DNA of 29,335 nt from NCBI GenBank assembly GCA_002309675.1, contig DBXX01000072.1, forward strand, positions 46,839 through 76,173, written 5' to 3'. The stretch comes from Lachnospiraceae bacterium UBA1201 (GTDB lineage: Bacteria; Bacillota; Clostridia; Lachnospirales; Lachnospiraceae). Position numbers and translations under genes: made by a program. Every line of letters starts with the position of its first letter. Position 1 is the first letter of the stretch. Shown in pieces: positions 1 through 7,947 of this stretch. The notes beneath the pieces are model-generated. The model was not told the DNA's origin and did not search any database. It saw nothing but the letters and a program-made list of their open reading frames with translations.

Positions 1-40
1 GCTTGTAAGGCAGATGCTCTCCCAGCTGAGCTAAGATCCC
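1..40 (-). tRNA. tRNA-Val (anticodon TAC), 5' part only
   Basis: Read on the minus strand from base 40, the sequence gives the first 40 nt of a tRNA: a 7-nt acceptor strand GGGATCT, the TA linker, D-arm GCTC-AGCTGGGA-GAGC, then the anticodon arm TCTGC-CTTACAA-GC. The anticodon at bases 7-5 reads TAC, which decodes valine. The 3' half, including the T arm and any CCA, lies outside the window. A consensus promoter sits 33 bases upstream. More tRNAs probably follow beyond the window edge, but that cannot be seen. Confidence 0.88.
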
Positions 41-72
41 GCAACAGCGTAAACACGCTTGACTGCCTTGCT

Positions 73-101
73 AGTATACCTTGCTTTTTACGGTTTGTCA
101 A
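73..101 (-). promoter_or_regulatory. Sigma-A promoter of the tRNA-Val
   Basis: On the minus strand a perfect -35 TTGACA (bases 101-96) and a -10 TATACT (78-73) are separated by exactly 17 bp. It drives the partial tRNA-Val. The -35 box is preceded by AAAAAAAGTGC, a context also found at the rpsT promoter and, in part, at two other promoters of this window. Confidence 0.85.
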
Positions 102-123
102 GCACTTTTTTTCAAAAGTTTTT

Positions 124-401
124 GCTCCGAGGGGAGCAGATTTTGGAGCTAAGTTTGAAGCCACACTCTTCGGTTCCCTTCGGTCACCGGTGTGGCTCAT
201 GTTTGACGCCCTAGTATGTTTGAAGCCACGTTGCATGATACTACGCATCGCTACGTTGCTTCGCAACTCCCGCGATGCTACAAACATTTGCCACACTCTT
301 CGGTTCCCTTCGGTCACCGGTGTGGCTCATGTTTGTTCGGGCGTCAAGGTCCGCCTCGGACATGCGAGCATGTCCGGGCGGGACTTTGACGCCCTAGTAT
401 C
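124..401. repeat. Composite hairpin-rich intergenic repeat block
   Basis: This spacer between the glycosyltransferase gene and the tRNA promoter is almost entirely made of repeated palindromes. A 45-bp unit occurs identically at 161-205 and 291-335; each copy folds through GCCACAC / GTGTGGC (without the first G-C pair in copy two) around an inner CGGT / ACCG stem. A second direct repeat, GACGCCCTAGTAT, occurs near 205-217 and 388-400. Between them are a nested hairpin at 245-278 (GCATCGC / GCGATGC around GTTGC / GCAAC), a long hairpin at 339-394 with an 8-bp CGGACATG / CATGTCCG tip on a CGAG loop, and a small TGCTCC / GGAGCA hairpin near 125-138. None is followed by a clear U-tract on the minus strand, so they are not obvious terminators. 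No convincing gene is present; the 72-aa plus-strand frame over the block (190-408) simply reads through the repeats. Confidence 0.8.
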
Positions 402-404
402 ATT

Positions 405-1427
405 CTAATTAAATCCAAAGTGTTTCTGTGCGAAATCATAGCCCCAGAGCATGATCTTGCGGCCGACGCTGCCGGGCAGGTTCATGCCGATACCGAGGAA
501 GGTACGATAGCGCAATTTGTTGTACATCTTTTTGTCGTGTTTCTTCAGATCCTCCCAGAGTTTCTTCTTCTCTGCCAGGCTCTCTTTCGTTCCCATGCGG
601 ACCAGAAGGATGGAGGAAACGGTCATGATGATGCCCAGATACTGGTACATATAGTTTGCAAGCTTCTTATCCTTGAATTTCGAAAGCTCGTAGGAATCGA
701 TCATGATGCGGTTTACGCGCAGCTGCTGATCGATACGTGAGATCATGACGGTTTCATTGACCGACTGATCCTCGCGGCCGATGAAATAATGATAGAGATC
801 AACATTTACATAGCAGATCTTCTTAACATACGGAAGGGGGTAATAAACAAAGATATTATCCACGTAGAAAGTGTGCTCCGGAAGGTGCAGGCCGGACTCG
901 CGCAGAAGGCCTGTGCGGTATACGACCGAGTGCATCAGGATGTACTGGCCTACCTTAAGTCTTTTCGCGTCCTTCCAGGTGAAGATCTTATGCTGGGGAA
1001 GCGCGTTGTCATACTTCATGACAGCCTTATTCTTAACGCCGACTTTATCGTAGATATAGTTAGCGACGAGCATATCGACGCCGCCCTTCTTCTCTACGGC
1101 TTTCAACTCCTTAATGATCTTGGTAAATGCGAGGGCGTCGAACCAGTCGTCGCTGTCGCAGACCTTGAAGTATTTTCCGGTCGCGTTCGCGATACCGGTA
1201 TTTACCGCTCCGCCGTGTCCTTTATTTTCCTGATGGATGGCACGGATGATAGTCGGGTGCTCCTTCGCTAAGCGATCTGCGATCGCGGGTGTATCGTCCT
1301 TCTGTGAACCATCGTCCACGATCAGGATCTCCACATCCTCTCCGCCTACCAAAAGGCTCTGAATACATTTCTCCATGTAAGCAGCCGAATTATAACAAGG
1401 GACTGCGATAGTGATCAGTTTACTCAT
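405..1427 (-). CDS. Family 2 (GT-A) glycosyltransferase
   Basis: A 340-aa protein that should transfer a sugar from a nucleotide-sugar donor to a cell-envelope or polysaccharide acceptor at the cytoplasmic face. The N terminus has the GT2 hallmark ITIAVPCYN followed by EILIVDDGS (about residues 33-41), an ENKGHGGAVNTG segment, and the metal-binding DxD as DSD at residues 91-93. The C-terminal 100 residues are basic (K/R-rich) with no clear transmembrane helix, suggesting peripheral membrane attachment. The start is the ATG at 1427, preceded by GTGAGG at good spacing; a GTG 12 bases upstream is in frame but lacks a ribosome binding site. The gene overlaps the end of the CPBP protease gene by 8 bases, so the two are probably translationally coupled. 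The acceptor and sugar cannot be told from sequence. Confidence 0.9.
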   Translation of the reverse strand: MSKLITIAVPCYNSAAYMEKCIQSLLVGGEDVEILIVDDGSQKDDTPAIADRLAKEHPTIIRAIHQENKGHGGAVNTGIANATGKYFKVCDSDDWFDALAFTKIIKELKAVEKKGGVDMLVANYIYDKVGVKNKAVMKYDNALPQHKIFTWKDAKRLKVGQYILMHSVVYRTGLLRESGLHLPEHTFYVDNIFVYYPLPYVKKICYVNVDLYHYFIGREDQSVNETVMISRIDQQLRVNRIMIDSYELSKFKDKKLANYMYQYLGIIMTVSSILLVRMGTKESLAEKKKLWEDLKKHDKKMYNKLRYRTFLGIGMNLPGSVGRKIMLWGYDFAQKHFGFN

Positions 1428-2244
1428 GTTTTTCCTCACTCTTTGATTTATTAGTTGTTTTTATCTTTGTTAATACAATACCGAACAGGCCGGCAAATGT
1501 GACCATCAGGGTTCCGATCAATATGGAGTAATCCAGCATTTTTCCCTCATCGGAGGGAATCGTCACGATGTAAGTCAAAAACCACGAGAGCAGGTTCGCC
1601 GAAGCATGCACGACGATCGGAGCCCATACGTTATGGTAGACCTCCATCATGTAAGCCAGGATCAATCCCAGCAAAAATGCATAGATAAACTGCAAGGCAT
1701 TTCCGTGGTAGAAACCGAATAAAAGCCCTGAGATCAGGATCGTAAACGGAGCCTTCAAAACGACTCTCATTCGCGTGTAGATCAGGCCGCGGAACATCAT
1801 CTCCTCACACATGGGCGCCAGAATCACGACAGCCGCAAATGAAAGCCATTGCAGATTCTTATTCCAAAGGACTTCGCTCGCATTATCATACGTGTCCAAA
1901 ATGGTCTGCGGCATAAACATGCCAAGCAGGTAATTCAGACCCACACAAGTCGAGGCCCCGATTATGGCCAGGATGGACCATGTAAATAGCGGCATGTTCG
2001 TTTTTTTCAGCGGATAGATGGTTCGGTCACTCTTCCACATCAGGTAAAAGACCGGGATCAGGATCGCGTCGACCAGTGCGGTCAGATGCAAAAGGTAACG
2101 ATTAACGAACTCTTCGGCTTCTTTTACATCATGTGTGACTGCGGATGCAAAGATCGCAAATACAGAGTAGACGACCAGCGTGACGCCGACATATATGGCA
2201 AACGGTATCAAACTTAACAGGAAATTATATACTTTCTGGTTCAT
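1420..2244 (-). CDS. CPBP-family intramembrane metalloprotease (intact)
   Basis: A 274-aa polytopic membrane protein of the CPBP (Abi / CAAX prenyl protease 2-like) family, related to Rce1. All three conserved blocks are present: PMCEEMMFRG (the EExxxR glutamates), FGFYHGN (the FxxxH histidine) and VVHASANLL (the third-motif histidine). In Firmicutes such proteins have been linked to peptide processing, bacteriocin self-immunity and envelope biology, but the substrate here is unknown. The start is the ATG at 2244, 14 codons inside the longest frame, because AGAGGAAAG stands just upstream of it; the upstream TTG has no ribosome binding site. It lies between a degenerate CPBP paralogue and a glycosyltransferase on the same strand. 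Confidence 0.9.
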   Translation of the reverse strand: MNQKVYNFLLSLIPFAIYVGVTLVVYSVFAIFASAVTHDVKEAEEFVNRYLLHLTALVDAILIPVFYLMWKSDRTIYPLKKTNMPLFTWSILAIIGASTCVGLNYLLGMFMPQTILDTYDNASEVLWNKNLQWLSFAAVVILAPMCEEMMFRGLIYTRMRVVLKAPFTILISGLLFGFYHGNALQFIYAFLLGLILAYMMEVYHNVWAPIVVHASANLLSWFLTYIVTIPSDEGKMLDYSILIGTLMVTFAGLFGIVLTKIKTTNKSKSEEKHE

Positions 2245-2310
2245 CGCGTCTTTCCTCTGTTTTCGGGTCTCCTTCAGTCGCGCCAAAACGACATTACCAG
2301 TTTAACACAA

Positions 2311-2341
2311 ATCCGGGTGAATTACAAGCATTCACCCGGAT
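2311..2341 (-). terminator. 12-bp hairpin between the two CPBP genes
   Basis: A perfect 12-bp inverted repeat, ATCCGGGTGAAT / ATTCACCCGGAT, with a 7-nt loop starts just after the stop codon of the upstream CPBP-like gene. The following minus-strand bases (TTTGTGTTAAAC) are only moderately U-rich. It could act as an inefficient terminator that lowers expression of the downstream protease and glycosyltransferase genes, or as a 3' mRNA-stability hairpin. No separate promoter for the downstream pair is apparent. Confidence 0.65.
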
Positions 2342-2347
2342 AAGCAT

Positions 2348-3139
2348 TTACCATTTTGAACCGTAAGGGCTGCCATGCTTACGGAAGATCATGAACAGGC
2401 AGAAACCTACACCCGCAACGCAAAGAAGCAGCATGAGGGGAACCAGAAGATTCATCTCTCCGTTTATGCCGGGCAATGCGCCGCTTATAGCATAAAACAT
2501 AAAGCAGCCGATCGAATAGCTGAGACTTACGATCAGGGATGCAAACAGACTGCGATAATACTCGTACACAAAGGACAGGATCAAATTCATAATGACCATA
2601 TCCACACTGCGGAACAGGATTATGGAAGCGATACATACGATAACGATCGTCGGGATCGGGCCCGACTCCTCACGAAGGCGCTGATGAAATATCCCGCGAA
2701 GCATAAGTTCAAAGCATACCGGCCCCAGAATGATGATAGCCAGGAAAAATGTCGGAAGTTCCTTCACTGCAAGCATCGAATATTCAGATAAACCGAAGAA
2801 TGCCTCGCTGAGTTCGCGGTTCAACATTCCCCGTACCGCATAAGTCTCACCTAAAGCAAAAACCAGACCGATCACCGGCAGAACCAGCCACATCGTCTTC
2901 GACATCTCATTGCCCTCGAAGCCGTCCTGCTCACGGTCTTTCCACCACAAGAACAAGAAAATGAAGGAGCATGCTCCATACAGCATCATAGGGAGATCTA
3001 CGATCGTTTTAACCCCATTATCGATCGAAGAGGTACCTGAAAAAACCGCCAGAATCGTACCCATCACAACGAGCGAGAAGACAAAACCCGCTACAAGATA
3101 AATGATAAACGGCATAGCCAGACGCAAAATTCTTTCCAT
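2348..3139 (-). CDS. Degenerate CPBP-like membrane protein, probable pseudoprotease
   Basis: A 263-aa hydrophobic protein with about seven or eight predicted membrane segments. Its layout parallels the intact CPBP protease downstream, but each catalytic block is altered: PVCFELMLRG replaces the EExxxR motif (the first Glu is Phe), LFRSVDM stands where FxxxH should be (no His), and LIVSLSYSIG replaces the His-containing third motif. The arginine-glycine of the first motif is kept, which supports common ancestry. With its metal ligands gone it is unlikely to be a protease; a scaffold or regulatory partner of the neighbouring enzyme is possible (inference). The ATG at 3139 has a strong AAGGAGGG and a good promoter 75 bases upstream. 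The gene is full length with no frameshift, so it looks maintained rather than decayed. Confidence 0.75.
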   Translation of the reverse strand: MERILRLAMPFIIYLVAGFVFSLVVMGTILAVFSGTSSIDNGVKTIVDLPMMLYGACSFIFLFLWWKDREQDGFEGNEMSKTMWLVLPVIGLVFALGETYAVRGMLNRELSEAFFGLSEYSMLAVKELPTFFLAIIILGPVCFELMLRGIFHQRLREESGPIPTIVIVCIASIILFRSVDMVIMNLILSFVYEYYRSLFASLIVSLSYSIGCFMFYAISGALPGINGEMNLLVPLMLLLCVAGVGFCLFMIFRKHGSPYGSKW

Positions 3140-3214
3140 AATTATTCCCTCCTTATTATCAGCCTGAGAACCTTCTATCTAGTATCGCCCCGATTCTCAA
3201 ATCCTGATAGAACT

Positions 3215-3243
3215 ATTTTATCATGTGGGTTTCCGCCGGTCAA
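3215..3243 (-). promoter_or_regulatory. Sigma-A promoter of the CPBP / glycosyltransferase unit
   Basis: On the minus strand TTGACC (3243-3238) and TAAAAT (3220-3215) are separated by 17 bp, 75 bases before the ATG of the degenerate CPBP gene. It is the only good promoter visible for the three genes from 3139 down to 405. Confidence 0.75.
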
Positions 3244-3301
3244 TGCAGTGCAAAGTTTTGTAAGGTATCGTAAGGAAAAGTTAAATTACGTCATCGGCAG
3301 C

Positions 3302-3334
3302 AAAAAACAACAGGCACCGGAGAACCGGTGCCTG
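3302..3334 (-). terminator. Rho-independent terminator of the coiled-coil/LRR gene
   Basis: A perfect 10-bp stem CAGGCACCGG / CCGGTGCCTG with a 4-nt loop is followed on the minus strand by TTGTTTTTTG. It lies 39 bases after the stop codon of the large coiled-coil/LRR gene and closes its single-gene transcription unit. Confidence 0.9.
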
Positions 3335-3372
3335 TCTGAATTATTTGAATTTGCATATTGTTTCGTTTGGCA

Positions 3373-6180
3373 TCAATAATCGACCATAACGTTTGCGTTC
3401 TCATCGATCTCGCCTTCGTAGGTGTGCAGGATCTTGATGTAGGTCGCAGTAGGAAGTGCTGCGCAGAGATCCTTACCATCTGCTTCTGTCATATCGATGT
3501 TCATGTAAGCGTGCAGTTCCTTGTTGTAGCCGATATCCTCAACTACATCATCCTCTGCCTCATAGCGCGGAATATGGAACTTGTCGACCATTTCATTTAC
3601 CAGATCGTCACGATCCTGGTTATCCATATCTGCAAGCCAGAAGGAGAATTCCATGCAGTATGCACGGTTCTTCGTGTTACCGAAGTGAGACGGGAAGCCG
3701 CCTGCAGACTTCGTACGGATGTTGTTTGCCTTGCAGTAGCTCTGGATCGGCGAGTTGTTCGCACAGAAGATCACGAGCTTCGGGATCATGTTCTGACCCA
3801 TCTTCGGGAAGAAGATACGGTTTCCGAGGCGGGTAGCCATCGGGGAAATGGTGATACGTCCGAGGCTGCGGCAGTTGTAAAGCGCCTTATCCTCGATCGC
3901 TATAACGCTGTTCGGAATGTTGATATCGGTAAGCGATGTACATTCATTGAACGCGTTCTGCTCGATAACGGAGATACCGTCCGGAAGGACTGCCGTTACG
4001 AGATCCTTACAGTGTGCACATACGTTCTGGCTGATGTAGGTCGTACCAGCCGGGAAGTTGATCGTCTTGATCGCACAACGGTAGAATGCACCGTTTCCGA
4101 CATCCTTTGTTTCCTCAGGAAGATCTGCGATCGAAAGACTCGTACAATAGCTGAATGCGTAACTGCGGATCGTCTTAAGAGACGGGGAGAAGATAACCTT
4201 CTTCAGATTTTCGCAACCGTGGAATGCTTCGGATCCTACAAAACGGATCGCATCGGAGAAGTAAACGCTCTCGATCTCTTCGTTACGGCAAAAAGCTCTT
4301 GCGGAGATCGCAACGACCTTAAAGCCTTCAATGGTATCGGGAAGATGTACGTCCTTCGCACCGGTTCCGATGTACTGGTCAATGTAGATCTCTCCGTCGA
4401 CCAGACGATATTTATAGTTTTCGGTCGCGGTTTCGTCAGCGGGTGATACAACATCCACTTCCACTGCGGACTGGATCTCGTATACAACGGATCCGTCAGC
4501 GGACTCAACCACTTTACCGTCAGCCTTTTTAGCCTTTTCTTCTTCAGCTGCCTTCGCTGCCGCTGCAGCTTCCTCTGCGGCTTTCTTCTCAGCCTCAGCC
4601 TTCGCTGCTTCTTCTGCTGCCTTCGCTGCTGCCTCTGCCTTCGCTGCTGCTTCCGCTGCCGCTGCAGCCTCTGCTGCCGCCGCTACTGCTTCCGCCTCTG
4701 CTCTTGCTGCTGCCTCTGCCTCAGCCTTTGCTGCTGCTTCTGCCGCCTCAGCCGCTGCCTTTGCTTCTGCCTCAGCCTTCGCTGCTGCTTCTGCCTCAGC
4801 TGCTGCCTTTGCTTCTGCTTCAGCCTTCGCTGCTGCCTCAGCCGCTGCCTTCGCTTCTGCTTCTGCTCTTGCTGCTGCCTCTGCTGCTTCCTGCTCAGCC
4901 TTCTTCTTAGCTGCGCGCTCTTCCGCATCGGCAAATGTATCCGGATCGATCGGTGTGCCACAGATCGGACACTCGGTCATGCCGGGCTCGATCGGACAGC
5001 AACATACGGAACAGAAATATCCGGTATCATCAACATCATCTGCAAGTGCGGCGTGATTACGAAGTCCTTCGAGTTCTTCACGAAGACCGTCAAACGTATG
5101 ACGTGCCTCCTCGATGGAACCGTCGATCGAAGCAACCGCTTCGCGAACATCGCCCTTCGTTCTCTCGAGCTCATCGATGCCTTCCTGCAACTGACGCTTC
5201 TGTGCATCACACGCTTCAAAGCGGCGATCCAGTTCTGCCTTCTGCTCGTCAACAACGGCGAAGCCCTTCTCTAACTCGCCTCTGCGCTCCTGCAGGGAAA
5301 CCAGTTCGGCCGCCAGCTCATCCTTCTCGTGCTCGAGTTCGGAATAGCTCTGGCGAAGCTGCTTCTTCTGGTCATCCAGTTTCGACATCTCGACGGTCAT
5401 ATCATTCTTGCGAATCATCATCGTATTCATCGCATTCTTGAGTTCCATCTTCTGGGATGTCATCGTGGCCAATGTCTGCTCGAATACAGCCTTCTGCTCC
5501 TGCATGCTGTTGATGGTCTCTTCATAGCTGGTATACTTCTCATTCAGCTGGTTCAAAGAGCCCTGAACATTCTGACGGTCTGTCTCCAGATCATTCATGC
5601 GTTGCTGCAGTTCGCTGCGCTGATTATCCATCTGTACGAGGGTACGCTCCACGTCCGCCTTCTGCGTAAGCATGGCCTCCATACCACTCTGCATCTCCGA
5701 GATACGGCGACTCAGATCATCCATGCTGTTGGTGAAGTTCTGCGTCTGCGCATTAACCTCATTGATCTTCTTATCCATCTCGGCGTTCTGTCCGTCCACC
5801 GCGGAGATACGGCTCTGAAGCAAGGTCTTCTGCTCATCGATCGCGCCGAAACGCTTCTCGAGTTCGATCCGCTTCTCATCCAACGCAACAAAGCGGGACT
5901 CCAGCTCGCTCTTCTGCGCATCCATCTCCCTAAACTGCGCCTCAACCTGAGACTTCTGCTCTACCATCTGAGCAAACTTCGAACTCATCTCTGTCTTCTC
6001 AGTCTCAAGAGCAGTTACACGATCCAAAATGTTCTGGCGTTCCGAATCCAGCGCTGTGTTCTTCTCATCCAGCATCCCCTTCTGTGATTCCAACGCAGAA
6101 ACGCGGTTCTCCAATTCATTTTGGAGCTTTCCTTCTAGTTCGTTGATTAGATTTAGTAAGTCTTGTTGTTTCTCATTCAT
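3373..6180 (-). CDS. Coiled-coil, zinc-ribbon, Ala-rich, BspA-like leucine-rich repeat protein
   Basis: A 935-aa protein of unknown function with an unusual modular layout. Residues 1-380 form a long coiled coil rich in Gln, Glu, Lys and Met, with 14-residue periodicity from about 86 to 140 (for example MDAQKSELESRFVA then LDEKRIELEKRFGA). Residues 390-407 carry a zinc-ribbon pair, CSVC...CPIC. Residues 418-553 are a low-complexity Ala/Glu/Lys stalk. Residues 588-790 contain about eight BspA-type (LRR_5) repeats of the form 'aF..C..L..v.lp.....I'. A C-terminal 145-residue region is not recognised. There is no signal peptide, membrane helix or sorting signal, so it is predicted cytoplasmic, unlike most BspA-type LRR proteins. 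The ATG at 6180 has GAAGG just upstream. It has its own promoter and terminator. Possible roles are scaffold or filament former; this is inference only. Confidence 0.85.
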   Translation of the reverse strand: MNEKQQDLLNLINELEGKLQNELENRVSALESQKGMLDEKNTALDSERQNILDRVTALETEKTEMSSKFAQMVEQKSQVEAQFREMDAQKSELESRFVALDEKRIELEKRFGAIDEQKTLLQSRISAVDGQNAEMDKKINEVNAQTQNFTNSMDDLSRRISEMQSGMEAMLTQKADVERTLVQMDNQRSELQQRMNDLETDRQNVQGSLNQLNEKYTSYEETINSMQEQKAVFEQTLATMTSQKMELKNAMNTMMIRKNDMTVEMSKLDDQKKQLRQSYSELEHEKDELAAELVSLQERRGELEKGFAVVDEQKAELDRRFEACDAQKRQLQEGIDELERTKGDVREAVASIDGSIEEARHTFDGLREELEGLRNHAALADDVDDTGYFCSVCCCPIEPGMTECPICGTPIDPDTFADAEERAAKKKAEQEAAEAAARAEAEAKAAAEAAAKAEAEAKAAAEAEAAAKAEAEAKAAAEAAEAAAKAEAEAAARAEAEAVAAAAEAAAAAEAAAKAEAAAKAAEEAAKAEAEKKAAEEAAAAAKAAEEEKAKKADGKVVESADGSVVYEIQSAVEVDVVSPADETATENYKYRLVDGEIYIDQYIGTGAKDVHLPDTIEGFKVVAISARAFCRNEEIESVYFSDAIRFVGSEAFHGCENLKKVIFSPSLKTIRSYAFSYCTSLSIADLPEETKDVGNGAFYRCAIKTINFPAGTTYISQNVCAHCKDLVTAVLPDGISVIEQNAFNECTSLTDINIPNSVIAIEDKALYNCRSLGRITISPMATRLGNRIFFPKMGQNMIPKLVIFCANNSPIQSYCKANNIRTKSAGGFPSHFGNTKNRAYCMEFSFWLADMDNQDRDDLVNEMVDKFHIPRYEAEDDVVEDIGYNKELHAYMNIDMTEADGKDLCAALPTATYIKILHTYEGEIDENANVMVDY

Positions 6181-6235
6181 GCAACCTTCACTCCATCACA
6201 TCACTTATTTTGAGGTAGTTTCCCCCTTTTCTAAC

Positions 6236-6264
6236 ATTGTAGCACACATTTTTGATTTTGTCGC
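6236..6264 (-). promoter_or_regulatory. Candidate promoter of the coiled-coil/LRR gene
   Basis: On the minus strand GCGACA (6264-6259) and TACAAT (6241-6236) are 17 bp apart, about 55 bases upstream of the ATG. The -10 is good and the -35 keeps the GACA half. The surrounding 6242-6310 is very A-rich on the minus strand, which may act as an UP-like element. Confidence 0.6.
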
Positions 6265-6422
6265 CATCTTTTTTCATTTTTTTTGATAAATTCGCATCTT
6301 TTTGCTTTTTATTTCCCATGGATTTCGCCCCTGTCAAACGAATTTGGCATCCTGTGTTTTCGGATGATGCATTTTCCCGTCCGGACTATGATTTCCGCAC
6401 GCTCCGGAGGCGTCCGAGAATC

Positions 6423-6457
6423 AAAAAAGCCGACACAGTGGGTTAGTCTGTGTCAGC
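6423..6457 (-). terminator. Rho-independent terminator of rpsT
   Basis: The minus strand reads GCTGACACAG, a 9-nt loop, then CTGTGTCGGC followed by TTTTTT. The stem has nine pairs and one mismatch. It lies 50 bases after the rpsT stop codon. Confidence 0.85.
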
Positions 6458-6507
6458 TCTATTTGATCTCATGCCCGATGGGCAGATAAATGCTTAAAGT
6501 CTTTCGA

Positions 6508-6771
6508 TCAAGCAATACCGTTTACAGCAATCGTCAAACGGGAAATCTTGCGGGAAGCGGTATTTTTGTGGTATACGCCCTTGCTCTGCGCTTTGGAGAT
6601 CTCGGAGATCGCATCCTTCAGCGCTGCAGAAGCTACGGCCTTATCACCTGCTGCAACTGCGGCATCAACCTTCTTCACATAGGTCTTAACCTTAGACTTG
6701 ATCGCCTTATTGCGTTCGGTTCTGGTCTTGATAACGTCAATACGCTTCTTTGCGGATTTAATGTTTGCCAT
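6508..6771 (-). CDS. rpsT: Small ribosomal subunit protein S20 (bS20)
   Basis: An 87-aa, very basic protein that binds 16S rRNA early in 30S assembly. It begins MANIKSAKKRI, has the conserved alternating Lys/Arg helices (KTRTERNKAIKSKVKTYVKK), and ends with the typical HKNTASRKISRL segment. The start is the ATG at 6771, preceded by GGAGG with about 8-nt spacing; the longer frame from 6837 has no support. It stands alone between its own promoter and terminator, next to holA. The rpsT-holA neighbourhood is common in Firmicutes. The transcript leader is about 115 nt, long enough to hold a control element, but I recognise none. Confidence 0.98.
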   Translation of the reverse strand: MANIKSAKKRIDVIKTRTERNKAIKSKVKTYVKKVDAAVAAGDKAVASAALKDAISEISKAQSKGVYHKNTASRKISRLTIAVNGIA

Positions 6772-6894
6772 TATGGCACCTCCATATAATTCATACGATT
6801 CAGTACGATCAAAAGGAGAGTGAAGTCTTTCTCTCATACCGGGCGTTTCATGCGTCCTATCTATTGAGACACGTAATACGACGCATACTCAATA

Positions 6895-6923
6895 AATATA
6901 CGCGAACCCGAAAGGAAAGTCAA
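6895..6923 (-). promoter_or_regulatory. Sigma-A promoter of rpsT
   Basis: Minus-strand TTGACT (6923-6918) and TATATT (6900-6895) are separated by 17 bp. The -35 is preceded by AAAAAAAGTGC, the same context as the tRNA-Val promoter. Confidence 0.85.
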
Positions 6924-6966
6924 GCACTTTTTTTAATTTTTTACGGAAAATGAAGTATTTGCCGCC

Positions 6967-7947
6967 TCAGCCTCTCCGCGCGATCTTAACGAAGGCCAGT
7001 TCGGCGCCGAGTTTATCCGCCAGATCACCCTTTTTCACCGCATGTTCCATCTCGATACATGTCTTTGCATAATTTGCGAGCTGATCCTCTGTGAAGCGTC
7101 TCGCCTGCCCTAACAGTTTCTTCGCAACGAACGGACGGACAGCCAGTTGTTTCGCGATCGCATCGGCGCCCATTCCCAGCCGCTGCAATTCCTTCGTCTG
7201 AAGCAACTGGCGGATCAGTTTTCCTACCATGAACAGGATCCGCATCGGCGGTTCTTTTAAAGCCAGGAGGTCATAATACATCGAAAGCGCACTCTTCTCA
7301 CGCCCCTCAGCCATCGCATCCATCATCTGGAAAATGCGGTTCTGGACCCACAGCGTAGTGACCGCCTGCACGTCCTCGATCCGGATCTCCTTCGTCTCAT
7401 CGACATACGACGCCAGTTTCTCGAACTCGCTGATCATATTCTCCATGTTGTCGGATGTCCGCATCACGAACTCTTCGGCTGCCGAACGCGTGATCTTCAG
7501 CCCATTTGACTTGCATCGTGCCACCACCCAGTTTAAGAGTTCATCCTCGCCCGGCTTCTTCATTTCGACCGCGCGTCCGACCTTTTCTACCGCCTTAAAC
7601 AGTTTGGTGCGTTTATCCGCCTTCTCCTCGTTGAAAACGACCACCGTAGTCTCGGGAAGGTTTGCAATACACTCCGCCCAGTCTTCGGCAGATTTCGCAA
7701 ACAGGCCGGAATCCTGCACTAAAACGAACCGGTATTCCGCGAAAAACGGCAGCGTCTCCGCGAAATCGCGAAATGCGGACAGCTCGATATCATTTTCCGA
7801 AAAAACGGCGCAGTTCATCGTGTCTTCCTGTGTAACGGCCTTCATGAGCGCCTTCGCGTAATAATTCCGCAAATAGCTCTCCTCGCCGTACAGCAGGTAG
7901 ACCCTCTCAAATTTTCTCTCTTTGATCTGCGCGTTAAGTTCCTTCAT
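6967..7947 (-). CDS. holA: DNA polymerase III delta subunit
   Basis: A 326-aa clamp-loader subunit that opens the beta sliding clamp at primed DNA. The N terminus has the typical VYLLYGEESYLRN segment, followed by a degenerate AAA+ fold with the characteristic VVVFNEEKADKRTKLFK stretch, and a helical C-terminal collar region (residues about 210-326, including RILFMVGKLIRQLLQTKEL). The length fits the family (about 330-350 aa). The ATG at 7947 is preferred over a frame start 30 bases upstream because AAGGAG lies 8 nt before it. The start overlaps the last 14 bases of the DUF4097-like gene, so the two genes are probably co-translated. It is followed by rpsT, which has its own promoter. Confidence 0.95.
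   Translation of the reverse strand: MKELNAQIKERKFERVYLLYGEESYLRNYYAKALMKAVTQEDTMNCAVFSENDIELSAFRDFAETLPFFAEYRFVLVQDSGLFAKSAEDWAECIANLPETTVVVFNEEKADKRTKLFKAVEKVGRAVEMKKPGEDELLNWVVARCKSNGLKITRSAAEEFVMRTSDNMENMISEFEKLASYVDETKEIRIEDVQAVTTLWVQNRIFQMMDAMAEGREKSALSMYYDLLALKEPPMRILFMVGKLIRQLLQTKELQRLGMGADAIAKQLAVRPFVAKKLLGQARRFTEDQLANYAKTCIEMEHAVKKGDLADKLGAELAFVKIARRG

Noticed and set aside
4683..4961. Gln/Arg-rich and Leu/Pro-rich frames over the Ala stalk
   Set aside because: They are frame-shifted readings of the Ala/Glu/Lys repeat in the coiled-coil/LRR gene.
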